Shown: positions 9,182 to 17,818 of the stretch, piece after piece | How the letters are laid out: every line of letters starts with the position of its first letter | Numbering within the stretch: position 1 is the stretch's first letter | Assembly: GCF_007671655.1 (NCBI RefSeq) | Contig: NZ_VCGX01000001.1 | Span: 186,001-250,000 of the forward strand | From: Marinobacter piscis | Lineage (GTDB): Bacteria > Pseudomonadota > Gammaproteobacteria > Pseudomonadales > Oleiphilaceae | Direction: 5' to 3' | Length of the DNA stretch: 64,000 nucleotides | Notes under the pieces: generated by a model | The model's input: only the letters and a program-made list of their open reading frames with translations | The model's database searches: none | What the model was told of the DNA's origin: nothing | Made by a program: the position numbers and the translations under genes

Positions 9182-10294
9182 ATGACAACTTCACTTAAAA
9201 AGCTCGTAACCGCTATAGGCGCGTCTGTTGCCCTCATGGGCGCAGGCCACGCAGCAGCAGAGATTCAGATCGGCATTGCCGGCCCGGTAACCGGTCCGGT
9301 GGCACAGTATGGCGACATGCAGTTTTCCGGCGCTCTGATGGCTATTGACCGCATCAACGAACAGGGCGGTGTCCTGGGCGAAAAACTGGTACCGGTAGAA
9401 TACGACGACGTCTGCGACCCCAAGCAGGCGGTCACGGTTGCCAACCGGCTGGTTAACGACGGTGTCCGCTATGTTGTCGGACACTTGTGCTCCAGCTCCA
9501 CCCAGCCGGCGTCGGATATTTACGAAGACGAAGGCATTCTGATGATTACGCCGGCTTCAACCAGCCCGGAAGTCACTGCCCGTGGCTACGAACTGATTTT
9601 CCGTACCATTGGCCTCGACAGCATGCAGGGACCGGTTGCCGCTAATTATCTTGCAGATCAGAACCCTGAACGTGTGGCGATTGTGCACGATAAACAGCAG
9701 TACGGGGAAGGCATCGCCACAGCGGTGCGCGACACTCTGAAAGACAAAGGCGTTGAAATTGCCATGTTTGAAGGTGTCACCGCCGGCGACAAAGATTTCT
9801 CTTCTCTGATTACCAAGCTCAAGCAGGCCGATGTGGAGTATGTCTATTTTGGCGGCTACCACCCGGAACTGGGACTGATCTTGCGTCAGGCACGCCAGGC
9901 AAACCTTGATGCCACCTTCATGGGGCCGGAAGGCGTGGGCAATAATGACATCAACACCATTGCCGGCGATGCCTCCGAAGGGCTGCTGGTAACCCTGCCT
10001 CCGAGCTTTGATGAAAAAGAAGAAAACCAGGAACTGGTAAAAGCCTTTGAAGCCAAAAACGAAGATCCTTCCGGGCCCTTTGTTCTGACCTCCTATGCGG
10101 CTGTTCAGCTGATCGCTGAAGGCATTGAAGCTGCAGACTCCAAAGACCCCTTTGATGTTGCCGAGGCGTTGCGAAGCGGTACCTTTGAAACGCCCATAGG
10201 TACGGTAGAGTACGACGAGGCTGGCGACATGAAGTCATTTGAGTTTGTTGTGTACGAATGGCACTCAGATGGCAGCAAAACTCCGGCAAAATAA
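9182..10294 (+). CDS. livJ: Branched-chain amino acid ABC transporter, periplasmic binding protein
   Basis: 370 residues from ATG 9182. The frame is open 26 codons further upstream, but only this start gives a proper signal peptide (KKLVTAIGASVALMGAGHAAA, cleavage after AAA). The mature part begins EIQIGIAGPVTGPVAQYGD and carries the type I periplasmic-binding fold hallmarks DDVCDPKQAV and VGHLCSSSTQPASDIYEDEG, with the two cysteines characteristic of LivJ/LivK. It binds leucine, isoleucine, valine or related amino acids for the downstream permease. First gene of a five-gene operon. TTGACA at 9104-9109 could be part of its promoter, but the matching -10 is poor. A stable hairpin follows the stop codon. 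Confidence 0.92.
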   Translation: MTTSLKKLVTAIGASVALMGAGHAAAEIQIGIAGPVTGPVAQYGDMQFSGALMAIDRINEQGGVLGEKLVPVEYDDVCDPKQAVTVANRLVNDGVRYVVGHLCSSSTQPASDIYEDEGILMITPASTSPEVTARGYELIFRTIGLDSMQGPVAANYLADQNPERVAIVHDKQQYGEGIATAVRDTLKDKGVEIAMFEGVTAGDKDFSSLITKLKQADVEYVYFGGYHPELGLILRQARQANLDATFMGPEGVGNNDINTIAGDASEGLLVTLPPSFDEKEENQELVKAFEAKNEDPSGPFVLTSYAAVQLIAEGIEAADSKDPFDVAEALRSGTFETPIGTVEYDEAGDMKSFEFVVYEWHSDGSKTPAK

Positions 10295-10321
10295 AACAGA
10301 TCGTTAGTAAACGGCAATCAA

Positions 10322-10362
10322 GAAAGCACCTTCCGCCTGTGATCCGGGAGGCAGGTGCTTTC
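10322..10362 (+). promoter_or_regulatory. Intercistronic hairpin between livJ and livH
   Basis: GAAAGCACCT (10322-10331) pairs perfectly with AGGTGCTTTC (10353-10362), with a further inner GCCT/AGGC. No T-run follows, so full termination is unlikely. Such hairpins commonly stabilise the upstream binding-protein mRNA so that more binding protein than permease is made. Confidence 0.6.
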
Positions 10363-10453
10363 CAGGCCCCTGCCAACCCTGCCTCAACCCGGTTACGGCA
10401 ACCCCGTAAACGGCGTGTACAGCGGAAAAGCAGGCCTCCGGAGCACAACAATA

Positions 10454-11377
10454 ATGCAAGACCTCCTGTATTTTTCTCAGCAGCTCATTAACGGGCTCAC
10501 GATCGGGAGCGCCTATGCCCTGATCGCCATCGGTTACACGATGGTTTACGGCATCATAGGCATGATCAACTTTGCCCATGGTGAGATCTACATGATTGGT
10601 GCCTATACCGCACTGATCGCCATTACCGGCATGACAGCCCTCGGCCTGGCCTGGCTCCCCCTGATCCTTCTTGTTGCGCTGATATGCGCCATGATTGTCT
10701 CCAGCTCCATGGGCTGGGCTGTGGAACGGGTGGCCTATCGTCCTGTACGGGGCCGGCACCGCCTGATTCCGCTGATCTCCGCCATCGGCATGTCTATCTT
10801 TCTGCAGAACTATGTGCATCTGGCTCAGGGTTCCCGAAACGTCGGCTTCCCGGCGCTGATTGAGGGCGGCTTCACCTTCGGGTCCGGCGAGGCCTTCCAG
10901 ATGTCATTGTCTTACATGCAGATCACCATTTTTATCACCACGCTGATCTGCATGACGGTGCTTTCCATGTTTATTTCCCGCTCCCGCACTGGCCGCGCCT
11001 GCCGGGCGGTTTCTCAGGATCTGGGTATGGCCAGCCTGCTGGGTATCGACACCAACCGCATCATCTCCGTCACCTTTGTTATTGGTGCCGCTCTGGCGGC
11101 CGTGGCGGGTCTGCTTCTGGGCATGTATTACGGCTCGGTGGATCCTTTGTTCGGCTTTATTGCAGGGCTCAAGGCCTTCACGGCAGCGGTGCTCGGCGGC
11201 ATTGGCAGTATCCCGGGGGCCATGCTGGGTGGCCTGATTCTCGGTGTGTCTGAAAGCATGACATCAAGCTATCTGAGCGGCGAGTACAAAGATGTGGTGT
11301 CGTTTGGCCTGCTCATCCTCATTCTGCTTTTTAAACCCACCGGCCTGCTGGGCAAACCGGAGGTTGAGAAGATCTGA
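10454..11377 (+). CDS. livH: Branched-chain amino acid ABC transporter permease LivH
   Basis: 307 residues from ATG 10454, matching the usual LivH length; the frame is open further upstream but without homology. It is a multispanning inner-membrane protein beginning [34 protein letters not shown], with the family signature [16 protein letters not shown] and the cytoplasmic coupling loop near [19 protein letters not shown]. It forms the channel with LivM. Its stop overlaps the livM start as TGATG, indicating translational coupling. Confidence 0.93.
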   Translation: MQDLLYFSQQLINGLTIGSAYALIAIGYTMVYGIIGMINFAHGEIYMIGAYTALIAITGMTALGLAWLPLILLVALICAMIVSSSMGWAVERVAYRPVRGRHRLIPLISAIGMSIFLQNYVHLAQGSRNVGFPALIEGGFTFGSGEAFQMSLSYMQITIFITTLICMTVLSMFISRSRTGRACRAVSQDLGMASLLGIDTNRIISVTFVIGAALAAVAGLLLGMYYGSVDPLFGFIAGLKAFTAAVLGGIGSIPGAMLGGLILGVSESMTSSYLSGEYKDVVSFGLLILILLFKPTGLLGKPEVEKI

Positions 11378-12648
11378 TGGTTAAAAACAACCTGGGACAC
11401 GCCGCCTTCTGCGCTATTGTCACGGTGATTATCTCGTTTCCGATACTGGGCCTGAACCTGGAGGCCAGGGGCGTAAATATCACCCTCACCGGTGCCAGCA
11501 CCTCAACCTATGTGGCGATTCTGGTCGCCGCAGCCACAGTATTTGTATTTCAAACTTTCCGCGACTCGCTGATGGGCTTACTGCGCAAAGCGCCGAAACT
11601 TAACCCGATAAGCAGAAAGCAGCCCATGGAGCGCTCCCGGCGGGTGAAGCTGGAATCCTGGATTATCACCGGCATTGTTATATTTGCCCTGTTCTGGCCC
11701 TTTTTCGTCTCCCGGGGCTCTGTGGATCTGGCCACACTGGTGCTGATCTACATCATGCTGGCACTGGGGCTTAACGTGGTTGTTGGCCTGGCGGGCCTGC
11801 TGGACCTCGGGTACGTAGCCTTTTACGCCGTTGGTGCCTACACCTTCGCCCTGCTCTCCGAGTATATGAACATCTCGTTCTGGATGGCCCTGCCCATTGG
11901 CGCATTGCTGGCGGGCATCACCGGGATGATTCTGGGCTTCCCTGTCTTGCGGCTGCGGGGTGACTACCTGGCCATTGTTACCCTGGGTTTTGGGGAAATT
12001 ATCCGTATTCTGCTCAATAACTGGACCAGTCTCACCGGCGGCCCCAATGGCATTGGTGGTATACCCGACCCCACCCTGTTCGGCATGGAATTCGGTCGGC
12101 GTGTAAAGGTAGAAGGCAACACCTCCTTTCATGAAACCTTTGGCATAGCCTACAGCGGCGAGCATAAGGTGATTTTTCTGTACCTGATTGCCCTGGTGCT
12201 CGCGGTTATCACCGCCCTGATCATTCGCCGCTTTATGCGCATGCCGGTGGGACGCGCCTGGGAAGCCTTACGGGAAGACGAGATTGCCGCCCGCTCTCTG
12301 GGCCTGAGCCGAACCGCCGTAAAGCTGTCTGCCTTTACCATTGGCGCCTTTTTCGCCGGCTTTGCGGGCACCGTCTTCGCTTCCAAGCAAGGCTTCATCA
12401 GCCCGGAATCGTTTGTCTTTCTCGAGTCTGCCATCATCCTGGCCATTGTTGTGCTTGGCGGCATGGGCTCGCAACTGGGGGTCATTCTGGCGGCGATTGC
12501 CGTTACCATTCTGCCGGAGCTGGCAAGGGAGTTTTCCGAGTACCGCATGCTGATTTTTGGTGCAGCCATGGTGCTGATGATGGTGTGGCGCCCCCAGGGT
12601 CTGTTACCCATGCGCCGCACTCACATAAAACTGAACCGGCAGGAGTGA
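11377..12648 (+). CDS. livM: Branched-chain amino acid ABC transporter permease LivM
   Basis: 423 residues. It begins with extra N-terminal hydrophobic segments typical of LivM, then the permease core [20 protein letters not shown] and the coupling-helix signature [19 protein letters not shown]. It overlaps the livH stop by one base. It partners with LivH in the inner membrane and is energised by LivG and LivF. Confidence 0.93.
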   Translation: MVKNNLGHAAFCAIVTVIISFPILGLNLEARGVNITLTGASTSTYVAILVAAATVFVFQTFRDSLMGLLRKAPKLNPISRKQPMERSRRVKLESWIITGIVIFALFWPFFVSRGSVDLATLVLIYIMLALGLNVVVGLAGLLDLGYVAFYAVGAYTFALLSEYMNISFWMALPIGALLAGITGMILGFPVLRLRGDYLAIVTLGFGEIIRILLNNWTSLTGGPNGIGGIPDPTLFGMEFGRRVKVEGNTSFHETFGIAYSGEHKVIFLYLIALVLAVITALIIRRFMRMPVGRAWEALREDEIAARSLGLSRTAVKLSAFTIGAFFAGFAGTVFASKQGFISPESFVFLESAIILAIVVLGGMGSQLGVILAAIAVTILPELAREFSEYRMLIFGAAMVLMMVWRPQGLLPMRRTHIKLNRQE

Positions 12649-12654
12649 CAGACC

Positions 12655-13410
12655 ATGCTTGAAGTACAGAATCTGTCTATGCGCTTCGGTGGCCTGCTGG
12701 CCGTAGATCAGGTGTCTCTGGATGTTCAGGAACAGGAAATCGTATCCATTATCGGCCCCAATGGTGCCGGAAAAACCACAGTGTTCAACTGTATGAGCGG
12801 TTTCTATAAGCCCACCGGCGGAAAAATCATTTTTAAAGGTAAGGAAATACAGGGGCGGCCTGACTACAAGATTTCCCGCCTGGGTATGGTTCGTACCTTT
12901 CAGCACGTGCGGCTGTTCACCCGTTTATCCGTTGTAGAGAACCTGCTGGTGGCCCAGCACCGCCACCTGAATACCAACATGCTTGCCGGGCTTATCGGCA
13001 CCCGTAATTACAGGGAGCGGGAGCAGAGAGCTCTGGACCGGGCCGCTTACTGGCTGGAACGTGTCGGGCTTCTGGAGCTGGCCAACCGGGATGCCGGCAA
13101 CCTGGCCTATGGCCAGCAGCGGCGCCTTGAAATCGCGCGCTGTATGGTGACCGAACCCAGCCTGCTGATGCTCGATGAACCGGCCGCCGGCCTTAATCCG
13201 GCAGAGACCAAAGAACTCAACCAGCTTATTGTGAGCCTGAAAGAAGCGTATAACGTTTCTGTGGTGCTGATTGAGCACGATATGAGCCTGGTGATGGACA
13301 TTTCCGACCGTATCAATGTCATCAGCCAGGGCTGCCCCCTGGCAAGCGGCACACCGGAAGAGATCCGCCAGAATGATGACGTGATCAAAGCCTACCTGGG
13401 CGAGGCCTGA
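12655..13410 (+). CDS. livG: Branched-chain amino acid ABC transporter ATPase LivG
   Basis: 251-residue ABC ATPase. Walker A is GPNGAGKTT near residue 36, the signature is LAYGQQRRLEIAR and Walker B is LLMLDEPAAGLNP. The insertion between Walker A and signature (VRTFQHVRLFTRLSVVENL) and the C-terminal BCA_ABC_TP tail region (SGTPEEIRQNDDVIKAYLGE) identify the LivG/HAAT subfamily. It starts 6 bp after livM and ends 2 bp before livF. Confidence 0.94.
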   Translation: MLEVQNLSMRFGGLLAVDQVSLDVQEQEIVSIIGPNGAGKTTVFNCMSGFYKPTGGKIIFKGKEIQGRPDYKISRLGMVRTFQHVRLFTRLSVVENLLVAQHRHLNTNMLAGLIGTRNYREREQRALDRAAYWLERVGLLELANRDAGNLAYGQQRRLEIARCMVTEPSLLMLDEPAAGLNPAETKELNQLIVSLKEAYNVSVVLIEHDMSLVMDISDRINVISQGCPLASGTPEEIRQNDDVIKAYLGEA

Positions 13411-13412
13411 CT

Positions 13413-14120
13413 ATGAGCATGCTTTCAGTAGAAGACGTCCATACCCATTACGGCAAGATTGAGGCCCTGCACGGAGTCTCTGTTGAGGTGAACAAGGGCG
13501 AAATTGTTTCACTGATCGGCGCTAACGGTGCCGGAAAAACCACACTCCTGATGACGGTGTGCGGAAACCCACAGGCCAGTTCCGGTCGTATTTTTCTGCA
13601 GGGTAAAGAGATTACCCGTGACCCCACAGCGCAGATTATGCGTTCCGGCATTGCCATTGTGCCGGAAGGCCGGCGGGTGTTTTCGGGGCTGACGGTAGAA
13701 GAGAACCTCCATATGGGCGGCTTTTTCAACAGCAAAACCGAAATACGCAAAAGTCAGGCTCATGTGTACGAGCTTTTCCCGCGCCTGAAAGAGCGGGAAA
13801 ACCAGCGCGCAGGCACCATGTCCGGCGGTGAACAACAAATGCTGGCCATTGGCCGGGCGCTGATGAGCCGACCCACTATGATCATTCTGGACGAGCCTTC
13901 TCTGGGGTTGGCACCTCTGGTGATCAAACAGATCTTCGAGATTATCGGACAACTCAGGGACGAAGGCATTACCGTGTTTTTGGTAGAGCAAAATGCTCAT
14001 CAGGCGCTTCATCTTGCAGATCGCGGCTATGTTCTGGAAACCGGCAAAATCCGGCTACACGATACCGGCAGAAACCTTCTGAACAACCCCGATGTGCAGA
14101 GCGCGTATCTGGGGGGCTGA
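13413..14120 (+). CDS. livF: Branched-chain amino acid ABC transporter ATPase LivF
   Basis: 235-residue ABC ATPase and heterodimer partner of LivG. Walker A is GANGAGKTT, signature TMSGGEQQMLAIGRAL and Walker B MIILDEPSLGLAP. A VPEGRRVFSGLTVEENL Q-loop region is typical of LivF. The first ATG (13413) lies after GGCGAGG; an in-frame ATG six bases later is an alternative start. Last gene of the liv operon. No clear T-run terminator is seen before the next promoter. Confidence 0.93.
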   Translation: MSMLSVEDVHTHYGKIEALHGVSVEVNKGEIVSLIGANGAGKTTLLMTVCGNPQASSGRIFLQGKEITRDPTAQIMRSGIAIVPEGRRVFSGLTVEENLHMGGFFNSKTEIRKSQAHVYELFPRLKERENQRAGTMSGGEQQMLAIGRALMSRPTMIILDEPSLGLAPLVIKQIFEIIGQLRDEGITVFLVEQNAHQALHLADRGYVLETGKIRLHDTGRNLLNNPDVQSAYLGG

Positions 14121-14152
14121 TCTCCTTTATCGATAGTCGCAAAAGTATAGAC

Positions 14153-14179
14153 TTGTAACCGGCAAATCTGCACTATACT
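14153..14179 (+). promoter_or_regulatory. Candidate promoter of the DUF3015 gene
   Basis: TATACT at 14174-14179 is a good -10. The best -35 is TTGTAA at 14153-14158 with a short 15-bp spacer, so the assignment is tentative. The leader to the start codon is about 115 nt and ends in a strong AAAGGAG ribosome site. Confidence 0.4.
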
Positions 14180-14298
14180 TGGTGCAACGGTCTGAAGGTC
14201 TGTTTCCACAGGCCCATACCCGGGCCGTTCCCACGGCCAGCTACAGAACTGGCCCCGGGATTTTGCGACGACTTTATAAGCATACAAAGGAGTGGAAA

Positions 14299-14763
14299 AT
14301 GAAAAAACTGATCGCAGGTGCAATTCTTCTGGGTGCCTCTTCCATGGCATTTGCCCAGCCAGGCTGTGGTGTTGGCGCCATGATCTGGAAAGGCCAATCT
14401 GGTATTGCCCCGCACGTACTGGCTGCCACCACCAACGCTACATTCGGTAACCAGACCTTCGGCATGACCACCGGTACACTGGGCTGCCAGACGAACGAGT
14501 CTGTTCAGTCAATGGCCATGTACATGGACAGCAACATCGATAAAGTAGCCCGTGACATGTCACGTGGTAACGGTGAAAACCTGGAAACCCTCGCAGTTCT
14601 TCTCGGCGTTGAAGAAGCAGACCGTGGTGATTTCCGCCAGGTGCTGCAGAACAACTTCGCCACCATTTTCCCAACCTCTGACACCACCTCTGGTGAAGCA
14701 GTAGATGCAATCGTTGCACTGCTGGAGCAGAACGAGTCGCTGAGCAAATACGTAGCGGCCTGA
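14299..14763 (+). CDS. DUF3015-family exported protein
   Basis: 154 residues from ATG 14299, chosen for the near-perfect AAAGGAG eight bases upstream and the immediate signal peptide KKLIAGAILLGASSMAFA. The mature protein starts QPGCGVGAMIWKGQSG and contains TTNATFGNQTFGMTTGTLGC, the pattern I associate with DUF3015 periplasmic proteins, with two conserved cysteines. Function is unknown. It is followed by a GC-rich hairpin and then a DUF4105 gene on the same strand, a pairing I recall from related genomes. Confidence 0.8.
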   Translation: MKKLIAGAILLGASSMAFAQPGCGVGAMIWKGQSGIAPHVLAATTNATFGNQTFGMTTGTLGCQTNESVQSMAMYMDSNIDKVARDMSRGNGENLETLAVLLGVEEADRGDFRQVLQNNFATIFPTSDTTSGEAVDAIVALLEQNESLSKYVAA

Positions 14764-14787
14764 TAGCTGAAATCTGCAGGGATGCCC

Positions 14788-14807
14788 GTGCGCCAGGGAA
14801 GGCGCAC
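14788..14807 (+). other. 7-bp hairpin with AGGGAA loop after the DUF3015 gene
   Basis: GTGCGCC (14788-14794) pairs perfectly with GGCGCAC (14801-14807) around a six-base AGGGAA loop, followed by TCTTTCC. It could be a weak terminator. The hexaloop also fits the ANGGAN form of CsrA/RsmA sites. Confidence 0.45.
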
Positions 14808-14847
14808 TCTTTCCACCCTATCAACTCCGACCGGAATTCGCTTACCC

Positions 14848-16713
14848 ATGGGCCACACGCTTCGTATTGGGCCAGCCCTGCTTTGGCTGGTATTCAGTCT
14901 GCCCCTGCAGGCGCAAGTGCAACTCACAGACAAAACCCTGCACCTGGACCCGGCATGGCTCACACTACTTCACTATGAACCCGACTGGTTTGGCAACGGC
15001 TATACCAGTCAGGCAGACGATCCGGCATTTTTTCTGAGCGAGACAGGTAAAACCTCGCCGAAAGCGGAACTGGAAGCCACTCTGGCGGCGATACAGAAAC
15101 CCGGCGGTGGCGATGAACACGCACGGTGCCTGTACCCCGCACGTGACATGTGGCTTCGTGAACGTCTGGACCTGCCGGCACAACCCGCAGACTGCCCGGC
15201 GTATCAGGAGTGGAAAAACACTCTGAATACAGAAAGCGTCACGATGGTGTTTGCGGCGTCGTACCTGAACAGCCCGTCCTCTATGTTCGGGCACACATTC
15301 ATGCGACTGGACCCTCCGCAGGAAGATGAACAGACCAACCTTCTTCTGGCCAGCACCATATCCTATGCTGCGGATGCAGCCGCTCACGACAACGAACTGC
15401 TCTTCGCCTACCGGGGCATTTTTGGCGGTTATCCCGGCATTACAAGTGTGCAGCCTTACTATGAAAAGATCCGGCTTTACTCAGACATTGAGCACCGGGA
15501 CCTTTGGGAGTACAAGCTCAATCTGAATCAGCAGGAAGTGGATGTCATGCTGGCGCACGCGTGGGAAGTGCAGGACCGTCATTTTGACTATTATTTCTTT
15601 GATGAGAACTGCTCGTCGCGCCTGCTTGAACTGATTGATTCTGCTCGTCCGGGAACAAATCTGCAGGGTGAAATCACTACGCACGCCATTCCCTCCGACA
15701 CGGTTCGCTGGATTGTGGACAAGGACCTGGTCGCGGATGTGCATTACCGCGCATCCGCGGCTACATCGGTCGCCCACAGCCTGTCCACGCTCCCCAGACA
15801 TCAGCAAACCCTGGCAGCAGCCATCGCCAATGGTTATGTGCAGCCCGACAGCGAGGAAGTGCGTTCACTGCCGCCGCAAGAGCGGGCCCACCTGCTTGAT
15901 GCCACCTACGATTATGTGCGCTATAAAACCGAAGAAGACGGCTGGCCGCGGGAAATAGCCGCGCCTCTGTCACATAACCTTCTGCGTGAGCGCAGCAGAA
16001 TCGATAACGTTGCCCCCATCGGACCACCACCGGAACCCGAGGTTCGTGACGACCAGGGCCATGACACCTTTCGCCTGAGCCTGGGCGCCGGGCAACTGGC
16101 CCATCGTGAGTTCACCCAGCTGACCTTCCGGCCGGCCTATCACGACATTCTCGACCCGCCCGCCGGTTACCGCAGCGGCGCCCAGTTGCAGTTTCTGCGT
16201 CTGGATGCGCGCTTGTATACGGATAACGATGAACTGCAACTGGAGCAGCTCACCGGGGTAGAAATCCGCTCGCTGAGCCCGAGAGACGCGTTTTTTACGC
16301 CATTATCCTGGCAGGTTGGCTTTGGTGGCCGCCGCACGGATACTGGCGAAAAACGGGTTCTGACGCCCTACCTGGAAGGTGGAGCCGGCGGCAGCTGGCG
16401 CCTTGGCCAGAAAACCCAGGCCTTTGCCATGGCCACAGCAGATCTGGAAATTGATGACGACCTGCGCCGTGGCTATGATGCAGCACCCGGGGCCGATATC
16501 GGACTATTGCACCAGAACAACCGGTTCAGCCTGGCCGCCGGCGCCAAAACCAAAGCCTGGATTGTCAGCAGCCAGCACCGGCAAGATCAGGTATACGCAA
16601 AAGCCAACTGGCATATTGGCCGTGAATTCAGTGTATTCACGGAATTCACCCGGGAAGACCACTACGACAGGTACCAGAGCACATGGCACGCAGGGCTGCA
16701 CGCATACTTCTGA
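14848..16713 (+). CDS. DUF4105-family periplasmic/outer-membrane-associated protein
   Basis: 621 residues from ATG 14848; codons upstream are open but the signal peptide starts here (HTLRIGPALLWLVFSLPLQAQ). The family's cysteine-hydrolase-like core is visible: SPSSMFGHTFMRLDPP and, about 100 residues on, YYFFDENCSSRLLELID, holding the His and Cys typical of DUF4105/Lnb-like domains. The last 200 residues alternate polar and hydrophobic residues, end in a terminal phenylalanine, and look like a small beta-barrel or beta-rich domain, suggesting outer-membrane association. It overlaps the next gene by 31 bp. Confidence 0.8.
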   Translation: MGHTLRIGPALLWLVFSLPLQAQVQLTDKTLHLDPAWLTLLHYEPDWFGNGYTSQADDPAFFLSETGKTSPKAELEATLAAIQKPGGGDEHARCLYPARDMWLRERLDLPAQPADCPAYQEWKNTLNTESVTMVFAASYLNSPSSMFGHTFMRLDPPQEDEQTNLLLASTISYAADAAAHDNELLFAYRGIFGGYPGITSVQPYYEKIRLYSDIEHRDLWEYKLNLNQQEVDVMLAHAWEVQDRHFDYYFFDENCSSRLLELIDSARPGTNLQGEITTHAIPSDTVRWIVDKDLVADVHYRASAATSVAHSLSTLPRHQQTLAAAIANGYVQPDSEEVRSLPPQERAHLLDATYDYVRYKTEEDGWPREIAAPLSHNLLRERSRIDNVAPIGPPPEPEVRDDQGHDTFRLSLGAGQLAHREFTQLTFRPAYHDILDPPAGYRSGAQLQFLRLDARLYTDNDELQLEQLTGVEIRSLSPRDAFFTPLSWQVGFGGRRTDTGEKRVLTPYLEGGAGGSWRLGQKTQAFAMATADLEIDDDLRRGYDAAPGADIGLLHQNNRFSLAAGAKTKAWIVSSQHRQDQVYAKANWHIGREFSVFTEFTREDHYDRYQSTWHAGLHAYF

Positions 16714-17561
16714 AGACAACCCGATTGAAAACTGTGTTTATGGCATTGTTTGTTTCAGCCGCCGCCATTGTGCAGAGCGGCTGCAGCAGTCTTTTCTTTT
16801 ACCCGGACAAAACCAGCTACATAACGCCCGACCGGCTGAACCTGGCCTTTGAAAACGTCTACCTGGATACCGCCGATGGTGAAACCCTGCACGGCTGGTG
16901 GCTGCCCGCCTCCGGTGAGGCACTGGGTACTGTCTACTTCCTCCACGGCAACGCCCAGAACATCAGCAGCCACCTCCTTAACGTCGCCTGGCTGCCGGAA
17001 GAAGGCTATAACGTATTCACCATCGACTACCGGGGCTATGGACAATCCACCGGCGCCCCCGATATAGAAGGCGCCCTGCACGATTCGGAAACCGGGCTGC
17101 GCTGGCTCGCAAACCAGCCAGACACTGAAAACACCCCCATCTTCATGCTCGGCCAAAGCCTGGGCGGCGCCCTCGGGCTCAACCTGGCCAGCGAATGGGT
17201 ACAAAGAAACGAAACCCCGGAACTTGCCGGCATCATCCTAGACGGCACCTTCTCCGGCTTTCGCGGCATCGCCCGGGAAAAACTCTCCAACTTCTGGCTC
17301 ACCTGGCCCCTGCAGGCCCCTCTGAGCTGGACCATCCCCGACGAATACGAAGGCGTAGACCACATCGCCAACATCAGCCCCGTGCCCGTTATGGTCATCC
17401 ACAGCGTCCGTGACGGCATCATCCCCTTCCACCACGGCCAGGACCTCTACGAAGCCGCCGAAGAACCAAAGCGATTCCTGCAGACAGACACACCCCACGC
17501 TGCGACGTTCATCATCCCTGCTTACAAGAATGCGGTACTGGAGTTCTTCGAAGGGAGTTGA
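16683..17561 (+). CDS. Lipoprotein alpha/beta hydrolase
   Basis: 292 residues. A lipobox-like VQSGC places a lipidated cysteine near residue 34, after a basic N-region (RRAAR...KTTR). The alpha/beta-hydrolase fold follows: oxyanion motif FLHGNAQN, nucleophile elbow GQSLGG, and IDYRGYGQS, then an acid and a histidine near VHSVRDGIIPFHHGQ and DTPHAATF. It resembles membrane-anchored BEM46/YfhR-like serine hydrolases; the substrate is unknown. The start overlaps the DUF4105 gene by 31 bp. A later ATG (16740) would shorten the signal peptide. The 3' untranslated region contains a palindromic repeat and then a terminator. Confidence 0.82.
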   Translation: MARRAARILLKTTRLKTVFMALFVSAAAIVQSGCSSLFFYPDKTSYITPDRLNLAFENVYLDTADGETLHGWWLPASGEALGTVYFLHGNAQNISSHLLNVAWLPEEGYNVFTIDYRGYGQSTGAPDIEGALHDSETGLRWLANQPDTENTPIFMLGQSLGGALGLNLASEWVQRNETPELAGIILDGTFSGFRGIAREKLSNFWLTWPLQAPLSWTIPDEYEGVDHIANISPVPVMVIHSVRDGIIPFHHGQDLYEAAEEPKRFLQTDTPHAATFIIPAYKNAVLEFFEGS

Positions 17562-17627
17562 AAAGCTCGTTGGTCCGTTTCGGCAATATTCCTGGCCTTT
17601 ATTCTTGCAAGCCACTGAGATGCAGGA

Positions 17628-17737
17628 GCACTCGTCGGGCAAGGCTTTTCAAAACTGTAGAGGGCCAAGGATGGCCCGAAACAAGCGCACATGGATGTGC
17701 TCGTAGCGTGTTTTGAAAAGCCTTGCCCGATGAGTGC
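17628..17737 (+). repeat. 110-bp palindromic repeat, copy 1 (conserved core, variable arms)
   Basis: Outer arms 17628-17655 and 17710-17737 are 28 nt each and complementary at 27 positions. The 54-nt core between them has two hairpins: GGGCC/GGCCC around AAGGAT (17662-17677) and GCAC/GTGC around ATGGAT (17687-17700), followed by TCGTAGCG. It lies in the 3' untranslated region of the hydrolase gene, upstream of its terminator. Copy 2 is at 38317-38430 on the other strand with the same core and different arms. Confidence 0.88.
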
Positions 17738-17763
17738 CGGCACCAAAGCCAGAAGCCAGAAAC

Positions 17764-17800
17764 AAAAAACCGCCAATCCCAGAAGGAAAGGCGGTTTTTT
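17764..17800. terminator. Bidirectional terminator between hydrolase gene and pnp
   Basis: AAAAAACCGCC (17764-17774) pairs with GGCGGTTTTTT (17790-17800) over a 15-nt loop, with A/T runs on both sides. It ends both convergent transcripts. Confidence 0.88.
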
Positions 17801-17818
17801 ACTAGATGCGAGTAACGA

